9,122 bases of DNA, from NCBI GenBank assembly GCA_017853455.1, contig JAFMJM010000086.1, positions 1 to 9,122 of the forward strand, read 5' to 3'. Position 1 is the first letter of the stretch. Every line of letters starts with the position of its first letter. Of the stretch, positions 1 through 6,538 are shown in pieces. Under the pieces are notes generated by a model. That model searched no databases. It was not told the DNA's origin and worked only from the letters and a program-made list of their open reading frames with translations. This DNA is from Acidimicrobiia bacterium (GTDB lineage Bacteria; Actinomycetota; Acidimicrobiia; IMCC26256; PALSA-555). A program made the position numbers and the translations under genes.

Positions 1-373
1 GGAAGCACAGGGAGCGCTCGACGTGGGCGACGTCCATGTCGGCGAGGCGGGCGACGGGGTCGTAGCAGCCGGGTCGCATCTCCTCGAAGCCGATGGCGTC
101 GATGGTGTGCTCCTCCCACGGCAGGCCCGAGCAGGCCACGACCCGGGGGATCGGCTTGACGAGGTCCTCGTAGACCCACCAGTCGACGACCGGGCCGTCG
201 CCACCCTTCACGTAGCGGATGGCGCGGGTCTCGGGGTCGTAGAGCGTCTCGCAGGTGTCCTGCACGACCCGGGGTCCCACTTCCCGGTCGGCCGCCGACA
301 GGCGGTCCCGCCACACGCCGGGGGGCTCCACGACGTGGTCGTCGGCCGAGATGATCCAGGGCAGCTCGGGCAC
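1..373 (-). CDS. Amidohydrolase_2-type metal-dependent hydrolase, N-terminal part (3' end outside window)
   Basis: The first 124 residues of a protein whose C-terminus lies beyond the left edge. The reading begins VPELPWIISADDHVVEP, the usual opening of amidohydrolase-2 (COG2159-like, TIM-barrel) hydrolases. D11-D12-H13 gives the D-x-H metal-binding motif on the first barrel strand, followed by the common VEPP-x-x-W segment. Later pieces such as PWEEHTIDAIGFEEMRPGCYDP and ARLADMDVAHVERSLCF resemble family members in which 'R..DMD..GVE' precedes a second barrel strand. The GTG start at 373 is supported by an AGGGGAGGG ribosome binding site (377-385) and by the DxH motif lying just after it. 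Members include decarboxylases and hydrolases of cyclic or aromatic compounds; the substrate cannot be named from this fragment. It is divergent from the pseudoprotease gene. Family call fairly sure, function unknown. Confidence 0.85.
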   Translation of the reverse strand, partial: MPELPWIISADDHVVEPPGVWRDRLSAADREVGPRVVQDTCETLYDPETRAIRYVKGGDGPVVDWWVYEDLVKPIPRVVACSGLPWEEHTIDAIGFEEMRPGCYDPVARLADMDVAHVERSLCF

Positions 374-519
374 GGTCCCTCCCCTCGGGTGCCGGTGCGG
401 CCGGGCGAGCCTAACGGTGGCCCGCCGGATGGTCCGGGGACGGAGCCGGACGAGGGTTAGGCTCCGGTCATTCCCGTGCGGTGCAGGCACCCGCGGACCT
501 TCCCGGAGGATCTTCCGTC
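374..519. promoter_or_regulatory. Divergent control region with mirrored TAGGCT -10-like boxes
   Basis: A 146-base spacer between two divergent genes. It holds a perfect 9-base inverted repeat, GAGCCTAAC at 407-415 and GTTAGGCTC at 456-464. Each arm contains TAGGCT reading outward, at 458-463 on the plus strand and 408-413 on the minus strand. TAGGCT fits the actinobacterial sigma-A -10 pattern TAnnnT. Transcripts would begin near 470 (plus) and near 401 (minus), leaving leaders of about 50 and 30 bases, each with a Shine-Dalgarno sequence. No convincing -35 box is seen for either. The repeat could instead be a binding site for a dimeric regulator. Confidence 0.45.
505..510 (+). promoter_or_regulatory. 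Ribosome binding site of the pseudoprotease gene
   Basis: GGAGGA lies nine bases before the ATG at 520. It decides in favour of this start over the in-frame ATG at 481, because it precedes a classic basic-plus-hydrophobic signal peptide. Confidence 0.7.
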
Positions 520-1593
520 ATGACGAAGCGACCGAACGTCCACCGCCGCCTGTTGGTGGGCTCGCTCGCAGCCGCGGTCCTGGTCGGTGCGCTCGCCACC
601 GGAGCGGGTGCCGCTCCGACCTCGACGACCACCGGTGGGCCGACCACCACGACGGCCCCGCGCCCCGCGGCGCCGACCACGGTCCCGACCACCGCGGCAC
701 CGACGACCTCCACCACCGTCGCGGCTCCGGCCGCTCCGGCGGCCCCCGCAGCCCCGGTGGCCGACCCCGACGCGTTGCTGGGCGCCGTCGTGACCTCGTC
801 GGGTCGGGCGGCCCCGCTGGCGGTCGACTCGGGTGCCGGCACCGGCACCGGGCCCACGACCTCGCCGTCCTACGTCGGCTCGGCGCCGAGCCCGAACGCC
901 CCGGCCCCGACCCCGCCGAGCCCGACCTCGGGCTACCGGACCCTGGTCAACCCGACCACCTCGTTCCCGGCTCGGGCGACGGTCGCGGTCGAGTACGCCG
1001 GCCAGCGGGTCTGCTCCGGCTTCCTGATCGGCCCGTCGTCGGTCGCCGTGGCCGGCAACTGCGTCGCACCGGCGCGCCAGACCTGGCGGGAACCGGCGCA
1101 GTTCCGGGTCGTCCCGGCCAAGAACGGCAACCTCGAGCCGTACGGCTCCTGCGGTGCCGTCGAGCTCTCGACCGTCGTGGGGTGGTTCGAGTCGACCCGG
1201 GTCGAATACAACTACGGCTCGATCAAGCTCGACTGCACGATCGGCAACACGGTCGGCTGGTACGGGTTCTTCTGGACCACCAACGGCCTGATCAACGCGA
1301 CGATGAACATCAACGGGTACCCGTCCGACGTGGTGCCCAACCGGCAGTGGAGGAGCGTGGGCCACACCACGGTCTCCGACGACCGGCGGGTGTACTACTC
1401 GGTGCCCGTCGCCGGGCAGCCCGGTTCGCCGGTGTGGACTCCGATCGGCTTCTGGAACTGCAGCGCCTGCGTGATGGCCATCCACACCTACACGGGCCCG
1501 CCGTCCTACGCGCTCAGCTCCGGGACCCGGATCAACCGGTCGGTGTTCCGGAACCTCTACTACTGGAAGTACGGCGTCTACCCGCCGTCCTGA
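520..1593 (+). CDS. Secreted trypsin/V8-like (S1B) fold protein with all three catalytic residues replaced (pseudoprotease)
   Basis: 357 residues. A signal peptide (basic MTKRPNVHRR, hydrophobic core to about residue 27, Ala-rich cleavage zone near 30-32) is followed by a Thr/Pro/Ala-rich linker to about residue 140. The remainder is a domain resembling actinobacterial trypsin-like/glutamyl-endopeptidase proteins. Family landmarks remain: CSGFLIG, PYGSCGA, YGSIKLDC, NTVGW, QWRS, GSPVW and a late AIHTYTG segment. The catalytic positions do not. The usual A-G/A-H-C is AGNC (N180); the usual D-Y-G is NYG (N231); the usual G-x-S-G-S-P is GQPGSP (P301). Six cysteines (165, 181, 211, 239, 314, 317) are kept, with 165/181 placed like the disulfide that flanks the catalytic His in chymotrypsin folds. 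The frame is intact with normal codon use, so this is not a decayed gene. The likely role is extracytoplasmic binding or scaffolding; proteolysis is not expected. Function unknown. Confidence 0.85.
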   Translation: MTKRPNVHRRLLVGSLAAAVLVGALATGAGAAPTSTTTGGPTTTTAPRPAAPTTVPTTAAPTTSTTVAAPAAPAAPAAPVADPDALLGAVVTSSGRAAPLAVDSGAGTGTGPTTSPSYVGSAPSPNAPAPTPPSPTSGYRTLVNPTTSFPARATVAVEYAGQRVCSGFLIGPSSVAVAGNCVAPARQTWREPAQFRVVPAKNGNLEPYGSCGAVELSTVVGWFESTRVEYNYGSIKLDCTIGNTVGWYGFFWTTNGLINATMNINGYPSDVVPNRQWRSVGHTTVSDDRRVYYSVPVAGQPGSPVWTPIGFWNCSACVMAIHTYTGPPSYALSSGTRINRSVFRNLYYWKYGVYPPS

Positions 1594-1613
1594 CGCCGGA
1601 CCGGGATCACGAC

Positions 1614-2015
1614 GTGACCGAACGGAACGTGCTCGGCGGTCCGCTGGAGCCGTGCGGGACCGACCCGATGACCGGGTTCTACCGTGACGGCTGTTGCAGC
1701 ACGGGGCCCGACGACGTCGGGAGCCACACGATCTGCGCGGTCGTGTCGGCCGAGTTCCTCGCCCACCAGACCGCGATCGGCAACGACCTCGTGACCCCGA
1801 TGCCGGCGTACCGGTTCCCGGGCCTGCACGCCGGTGACCGGTGGTGCGTGACGGCGCGAAACTGGCTGCGGGCGCACCACGACGGCGCGGCGGCACCGGT
1901 GGTGCTCGCCAGCACCCACGAGCGGGCGCTCGACATCGTGCCGCTCGACATCCTGCGCCAGTACGCGGTCGACGTCCCCGGCGACCTGAGCGGGCTCGAC
2001 GATCCGATCGGCTGA
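1614..2015 (+). CDS. DUF2237 family protein
   Basis: 133 residues, a normal full length for this small family. It opens VTERNVLGGPLEPC, then reads TDPMTGFYRDGCC, TGPDDVGSHTICAVV, GNDLVTP, FPGLHAGDRWCV and a C-terminal APVVLASTHERALDIVPLDIL, all of which I recognise as DUF2237 (PF09996) signatures. Conserved cysteines are C14, C27, C28, C41 and C78, with H38; their pattern could suggest metal binding or redox chemistry, but the family's biochemical role is not established. The GTG at 1614 puts NVLGGPLEPC at the very N-terminus, as in relatives. The frame stays open upstream through the protease gene, but that part is a shadow. No strong ribosome binding site is visible. It starts 20 bases after the pseudoprotease stop, so it may be read from that gene's transcript. 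A functional link between a secreted protein and this apparently cytoplasmic one (no signal peptide) is not evident. Confidence 0.88.
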   Translation: MTERNVLGGPLEPCGTDPMTGFYRDGCCSTGPDDVGSHTICAVVSAEFLAHQTAIGNDLVTPMPAYRFPGLHAGDRWCVTARNWLRAHHDGAAAPVVLASTHERALDIVPLDILRQYAVDVPGDLSGLDDPIG

Positions 2016-2042
2016 CGCCGGGGCGGGCGTCGGCGTCAGCCG
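2009..2042. terminator. Perfect 12-bp inverted repeat between convergent genes, likely bidirectional terminator
   Basis: CGGCTGACGCCG (2009-2020) and CGGCGTCAGCCG (2031-2042) are exact reverse complements around a 10-base loop. The left arm contains the TGA stop of the DUF2237 gene (2013-2015). The right arm contains the stop of glnE on the other strand (2036-2038). No T-tract follows on either side, as is usual for terminator hairpins of high-GC actinobacteria. The location between convergent genes and the stem strength support termination in both directions. Confidence 0.65.
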
Positions 2043-4795
2043 CCGACGAAGACGCGCTCGAACACCTGACGGGAGCGGCGGGTGACCCGGCGGAACTCCT
2101 CACGCAGCTCCGACTGGGGCTGGTGGGTGTAGCCGAGCATCCGACCGATCCGGACGTCGTCGTCGCCCCCGGGGAGGGCGTCGCCGGGTCGTCCGATCAC
2201 CAGGTAGCGGGCGTTGCGGGCGCGTTCGCAGAACCGGTAGGCGCGGCGCAGGGCGTCGGCGTCGTCGGCGGCGAGGAGCCCGGCCGCGGCGCAGCGGTCG
2301 AGGGCGTCGACGGTCGACGGCGTGAGCACCTCCGGGTGGGCCGCGGCGTTGCGGAGCTGGAGCAGCTGCACGAGGAACTCGACGTCGGTCAGCGCGCCGC
2401 GGCCGAGCTTGAGGTGATATTGGGCGTCCTCGCCCGGCGGGATCCGCTCCTGCTCGACGCGCACCTTCACCCGGCGGATCTCGCGGACGAACTCGTCGGG
2501 GAACGGGTCGCGCACCACGAACGGCTCGATCATCGCCATGAAGCGGGCGGCGACGTCGGGGTCGCCGGCGACCGGACGGGCGCGCAGCAGCGACTGGAAC
2601 TCCCAGGGCAGCCCGTACTCGGCGTAGTACGAGCGGTAGCCGTCGAGGGAGCGGGCCAGGACGCCCTGGGCACCCTCGGGTCGTAGCGCGGCGTCGATCC
2701 GGAACGTCTGGCCCTCGGCGGTGGTGGCGCCGATCTCGCGGACGAGGCCGGTGGCGGTCCGGTTGGCCGCCTCGTACGCGGCGGCACCGTCACCGTCGTA
2801 GACGAACAGGACGTCGATGTCGGAGGCGTACGACAACTCGTGGCCGCCGAGGCGGCCCATGCCGATGACGGCGAACGGGACGGTCGGCGCCAGAGCCCCG
2901 AGGGCGGCCTCGACGCAGGCGTCGGCGAGGGCGCTGAGCTCACCGGCCGTCTCCTCGAGCGGTGCGAGCCCCACGACGTCGCGGGTGGCGATCCGCAGGA
3001 ACTCGCGCCGCTTGAACCGGCGCAGGCCGGCGCGGCGCTCGTCGGGGTCGGCGCGCCACTGGAGCGTCTCGAGGGCCGTGTCGACGAGGTCGTCACGGGT
3101 GGCGACCCGGGCCAGGGTGTCGGGGTCGCGCAGCGCCTCGACGAAGGCGGGCTGGTGGAGGAGGGCGTCGCCGAGGAAGCGGCTCGACCCGAGGACCCGA
3201 CAGACCTGCTCGGCCGCGGCCGGCGAGTCGCGGAACGTCACCGCCATCGTGGCCGCCCGGGTCGGGCCGTCGGCGAGGTGGCGCAGCTGGAGCAGGCCGA
3301 GGTCGGGATCGGGGGTGGTCGAGAGCCAGTCGAGCACGACGGGGAGGAGCTCCTGGAGCACCCGGGAGGAGCGGCGGAACCCGCTGGTCAGCTCCCGGAG
3401 GGCGGCGCGGGTGTGCTCGGCGTCGGCGAAGCCGAAGGCGGCCAGCCGGTCCTGGGCGGCCTCCGGGCTCAGCGCACCCTGTCCGGCCAGCGTGTCGAGC
3501 AGCGGCGCGAAGAACAGCCGCTCGTGGATGCCGCGCACCGTGCTCTGGTGCGACCGGTACTCGGCCAGGAACGACTCACGAGCGTCGGACCGGGGCCCGT
3601 CGCGGTACCCGAGCACCCGGGCGAGGAGGGTGAGCCCGGCGTCGTCGGCGGGGAGGGTGTGGGTCTGGTGCTCGTCGCGGAGCTGCAGGCGGTGCTCGAC
3701 CGTTCGCAGGAAGACGTAGGCGTCGCCGAGGCGGGCCACGTCGGCCCGCTCGACGTAGCCACCCGCGGCGAGCTGGGCGAGCGCCACGAGGGTGGTGGCC
3801 GACCGGATGCGCGCGTCGTGGCGGCCGTGGACGAGCTGGAGCAGCTGCACGGCGAACTCGATGTCGCGGATGCCGCCCCGTCCCCGCTTGACCTCGCGGT
3901 CGGTGAGGCCCTTGCGGTGCAGCTCCGCCTCGGCGCGTGCCTTCATCGAGCGGACCTCCCGGATGGCGTCCGGGTCGACGACCTCGCGCCAGACGAACGG
4001 TCGGCTCGCGTCCATGAACGCCTCGCCGAGGCCGGGGTCACCCGCCACGGGCCGGGCCTTGAGGAGGGCCTGGTACTCCCAGTGGCGCGCCCAGCGTTCC
4101 CACCACGCGACGTAGCTCTCCACGCTGCGTGACAACGCGCCCGCCCGACCCTCGGGGCGCAGGTCGGCGTCGGTCCGGAACACGATCCCGTCGGGGGAGG
4201 GTGCGGCCATGACCGCCAGCACCCGCTTGGCGGTGGCGACGGCCGTCTCGGCGTCGCCGTCGTGGACGAACAGCACGTCGACGTCGCTCGAGTAGTTGAG
4301 CTCGAGCCCGCCGAGCTTGCCCATGCCGATCACGGCGAACGGCTGGGTCGGCGCGGCGACGTCGAGGGCGGTGGCCAGGCCGGCGGCGGCGAGGTCGGCG
4401 AGCTCGCGACCCACGGTGACGAGGTCGGCGACGCCGGTGAGGTCGCGCAACGCGATCCGCAGGAACTCGCGCCGGTTGGCCCGTCGGAGCGCGGCCGCGG
4501 GGTCAGGCGCCCCGACGCACGGCGCGAGGAGGGCGCGATGGGCCCCGGGCGGCCGTTCCCGGTCGAACCCCGCCTCGTCGACCACCCCGAGGAGGTCGGG
4601 GTCCGCGAGGACGCTCGCGGTCAGGGTGCGCGAGGCACAGGCCAGGGTGACGAAGGCCTCCGCACGGCCCGCGCCGTCGAGCGGGGCGGTGCCGTGCTCG
4701 GCGACGAGGCGCTCGACCGCCGCCCGGGCCAGGTCGGGGTCGGCGGCGCGCCCGACGGCCTCGACGACCGGCTCGGGGAGGGTGCCTGCGGGCAT
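2036..4795 (-). CDS. glnE: Bifunctional glutamine synthetase adenylyltransferase/deadenylylase
   Basis: 919 residues, close to the usual 940-1000. It adenylylates glutamine synthetase to inactivate it when nitrogen is plentiful and removes AMP by phosphorolysis when nitrogen is scarce, normally steered by PII and glutamine in the cytoplasm. Two homologous nucleotidyltransferase domains are visible. The N-terminal (deadenylylase) domain has GMGKLGG at 157-163 and SSDVD with metal ligands D171 and D173. The C-terminal (adenylylase) domain has GMGRLGG at 645-651 and ASDID with D659 and D661. Each is followed by a family block, RGRGGIRDIEFAVQLLQL (about residue 300) and LGRGALTDVEFLVQLLQL (about 800), and by helical regions. 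Both Asp pairs are intact, so both activities are expected. The ATG at 4795 begins MPAGTLPEPVVEAV; upstream residues in the open frame look non-coding. There is no ribosome binding site before it, so a leaderless start is possible. Divergent from nadE, convergent with the DUF2237 gene. Confidence 0.96.
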   Translation of the reverse strand: MPAGTLPEPVVEAVGRAADPDLARAAVERLVAEHGTAPLDGAGRAEAFVTLACASRTLTASVLADPDLLGVVDEAGFDRERPPGAHRALLAPCVGAPDPAAALRRANRREFLRIALRDLTGVADLVTVGRELADLAAAGLATALDVAAPTQPFAVIGMGKLGGLELNYSSDVDVLFVHDGDAETAVATAKRVLAVMAAPSPDGIVFRTDADLRPEGRAGALSRSVESYVAWWERWARHWEYQALLKARPVAGDPGLGEAFMDASRPFVWREVVDPDAIREVRSMKARAEAELHRKGLTDREVKRGRGGIRDIEFAVQLLQLVHGRHDARIRSATTLVALAQLAAGGYVERADVARLGDAYVFLRTVEHRLQLRDEHQTHTLPADDAGLTLLARVLGYRDGPRSDARESFLAEYRSHQSTVRGIHERLFFAPLLDTLAGQGALSPEAAQDRLAAFGFADAEHTRAALRELTSGFRRSSRVLQELLPVVLDWLSTTPDPDLGLLQLRHLADGPTRAATMAVTFRDSPAAAEQVCRVLGSSRFLGDALLHQPAFVEALRDPDTLARVATRDDLVDTALETLQWRADPDERRAGLRRFKRREFLRIATRDVVGLAPLEETAGELSALADACVEAALGALAPTVPFAVIGMGRLGGHELSYASDIDVLFVYDGDGAAAYEAANRTATGLVREIGATTAEGQTFRIDAALRPEGAQGVLARSLDGYRSYYAEYGLPWEFQSLLRARPVAGDPDVAARFMAMIEPFVVRDPFPDEFVREIRRVKVRVEQERIPPGEDAQYHLKLGRGALTDVEFLVQLLQLRNAAAHPEVLTPSTVDALDRCAAAGLLAADDADALRRAYRFCERARNARYLVIGRPGDALPGGDDDVRIGRMLGYTHQPQSELREEFRRVTRRSRQVFERVFVGG

Positions 4796-4853
4796 GGGGT
4801 CAGTCTCGCGTGGACCCGGAAGACGGCGACGACCGGCCCCTACTCTGGCGGTC
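4796..4853. promoter_or_regulatory. Divergent glnE/nadE spacer with leaderless-type promoter boxes
   Basis: A 58-base spacer separates the two starts and neither gene has a Shine-Dalgarno sequence. On the plus strand TACTCT (4841-4846, fits TAnnnT) ends seven bases before the nadE GTG, so transcription should begin at or next to the start codon. On the minus strand GAGACT (4802-4807), a weaker match, ends six bases before the glnE ATG. No clear -35 boxes are seen. The two promoters nearly abut, so polymerase interference or shared control is possible but inferred. Confidence 0.5.
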
Positions 4854-6536
4854 GTGCACCGTCTGCGCCTGGCCGCCGCCCAGCTCGACCTGGTGGTCGG
4901 GGACCTCGTCGGCAACGTCGACCGGCTCCGGGCGGCCTACGACCGTGCGGCGGCGGCGGGGTGCCACCTCGTGGCCTTCCCGGAGCTCTCGGTGACCGGC
5001 TACCCGCCCGAGGACCTCCTGCTCCGGCCGGCGTTCGTGGAGCAGGCGCACGCCTCCCTGACGGCGTTCGCCGCCCACACCGGGGCCACCGCCGCGGTGG
5101 TGGGGTTCCCCGAGCGTGACGGCCTGCTCCACAACTCGGCCGCGGTGTGCGCCGACGGCGCCGTGCGCGGGGTCTACCGCAAGCACCTCCTGCCGAACTA
5201 CGCGGTGTTCGACGAGGCGCGGTGGTTCGTGCCCTCGACGGTCGACGGCCCCCTGTTCGTGGTGGGGGGCGTGCGGGTCGCGGTGACCGTCTGCGAGGAC
5301 GCCTGGAGCCCGACCGGACCCATCGCCACCCAGGCGGCCGCCGGGGCCGAGCTGATCGTCAACGTCAACGCCTCGCCGTTCTACGCCGGCCGCCTCGCCG
5401 AACGGGAGGCGATGCTCGCCGAGCGGGCCCGGGCGGCCGGGGTGCCGATCCTCTACGTCAACCTGGTGGGCGGCCAGGACGAGCTGGTCTTCGACGGGGC
5501 GTCGCTCCTGGTGGGGCCCGACGGGTCGGTGGTGGCCCGGGCACCGCAGTTCGTCGACGACCTGCTGGTGGTCGACGTCGACGTCCCGACCGGGCCCGCC
5601 GGAGCGGTCACCCTGCCCGAGGTGCTGGTGAGCGGCCCGTCGGCGCCTCCCGATCCGCCCCGGCCGCCGGCGCTCGCCACGCCGCCCGATCCGGTCCGCG
5701 AGGTCTACGAGGCGCTGGTGCTCGGCACCCGCGACTACGTCACGAAGAACGGGTTCTCCGACGTCCTGATCGGCTTGTCGGGGGGGATCGACTCCTCGCT
5801 GGTGGCGGCGATCGCGGTCGACGCCCTGGGTGCCGACCACGTGCACGGCGTGCTGATGCCGTCGCGGTTCTCGAGCGGCGGCAGCATCACCGACGCCGAG
5901 GCGCTCGCCGACGCCCTGGGCATCGCCACCGAGACCATCCCGATCGAGCCGGCCCACGCCGCCTTCCTCGCGATGCTCGACGACACCTTCGCCGGCCGGG
6001 CACCGGGCCTGGCCGAGGAGAATCTCCAGGCGCGCGTCCGCGGCACGATCCTGATGACGATGTCGAACAAGTTCGACTGGATGGTGCTCACCACCGGCAA
6101 CAAGAGCGAGATGGCCACGGGCTATTCGACCCTCTACGGCGACATGGCGGGTGGCTTCGCCGTCATCAAGGACGTGCCGAAGATGCTCGTCTACGAGTTG
6201 TGCCGCGACCGAAACGCCCGGGCGGGCCGGGCGGTGATCCCCGAGGCGGTGCTCACCAAGGCACCCAGCGCCGAATTGCGGCCCGACCAGCGCGACAGCG
6301 ACTCGCTGCCCGAGTACGCCGACCTCGATCCGATCATCGAGGGGTACGTGGAGCGCGACCGCTCGATCGCCGACCTCGTCGGCGAAGGGCACCCCGTCGA
6401 CGACGTCACCCGGGTCGCCCGCCTCGTCGACCGCAACGAGTACAAGCGTCGCCAGGCGCCCCCGGGGGTGCGCGTGTCGCCCAAGGCCTTCGGGCGCGAC
6501 CGCCGCCTGCCGATCACCAACCGCTGGCCCGGGTAG
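4854..6536 (+). CDS. nadE: Glutamine-dependent NAD+ synthetase
   Basis: 560 residues. Catalyses the last step of NAD biosynthesis: ATP activates nicotinic acid adenine dinucleotide, which is then amidated with ammonia taken from glutamine. The N-terminal nitrilase-like glutaminase domain (about 1-270) carries the full triad: E44 in FPELSVTGYPPEDL, K110 in VYRKHLLPNY, and C147 in VTVCEDAW. The C-terminal synthetase domain (about 280-560) has the ATP PP-loop LSGGIDSS (S309 to S315, D313) and the NLQARVRGTILM, TTGNKSEMATGYSTLYGD and GGFAVIKDVPK blocks. The length matches the short form of the two-domain enzyme rather than the roughly 680-residue mycobacterial form. The GTG at 4854 gives VHRLRLAAAQLDLVVGDL, the expected N-terminus. 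It sits seven bases after a -10-like box, so the mRNA is probably leaderless. The DMT exporter follows after two bases and is probably co-transcribed. No anomalies seen in the active sites. Confidence 0.96.
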   Translation: MHRLRLAAAQLDLVVGDLVGNVDRLRAAYDRAAAAGCHLVAFPELSVTGYPPEDLLLRPAFVEQAHASLTAFAAHTGATAAVVGFPERDGLLHNSAAVCADGAVRGVYRKHLLPNYAVFDEARWFVPSTVDGPLFVVGGVRVAVTVCEDAWSPTGPIATQAAAGAELIVNVNASPFYAGRLAEREAMLAERARAAGVPILYVNLVGGQDELVFDGASLLVGPDGSVVARAPQFVDDLLVVDVDVPTGPAGAVTLPEVLVSGPSAPPDPPRPPALATPPDPVREVYEALVLGTRDYVTKNGFSDVLIGLSGGIDSSLVAAIAVDALGADHVHGVLMPSRFSSGGSITDAEALADALGIATETIPIEPAHAAFLAMLDDTFAGRAPGLAEENLQARVRGTILMTMSNKFDWMVLTTGNKSEMATGYSTLYGDMAGGFAVIKDVPKMLVYELCRDRNARAGRAVIPEAVLTKAPSAELRPDQRDSDSLPEYADLDPIIEGYVERDRSIADLVGEGHPVDDVTRVARLVDRNEYKRRQAPPGVRVSPKAFGRDRRLPITNRWPG

Positions 6537-6538
6537 GC

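Noticed and set aside
600..930. Repetitive ACC/CCG/GCC-rich stretch that might look like a tandem DNA repeat
   Set aside because: It is the coding sequence of a Thr/Pro/Ala-rich linker. No exact repeat unit recurs in tandem.
520..1593. Calling the protease gene a pseudogene
   Set aside because: The frame, signal peptide, start, ribosome binding site and cysteines are all intact; only catalytic residues differ, so pseudoenzyme fits better than pseudogene.
457..2103. A 548-codon open frame on the minus strand across the pseudoprotease and DUF2237 genes
   Set aside because: Its product is Arg/Gly/Ala-rich with no recognisable domain. It lies opposite two well-supported genes and reflects the scarcity of stop codons in very GC-rich DNA.
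2840..4132. Long plus-strand open frames opposite glnE
   Set aside because: Low-complexity, Gly/Glu/Val- or Arg-rich products antisense to a clear GlnE; shadows.
5147..6538. Extension of the exporter's open frame back through nadE
   Set aside because: The upstream part is Arg-rich shadow sequence. The exporter has its expected length only from 6539.
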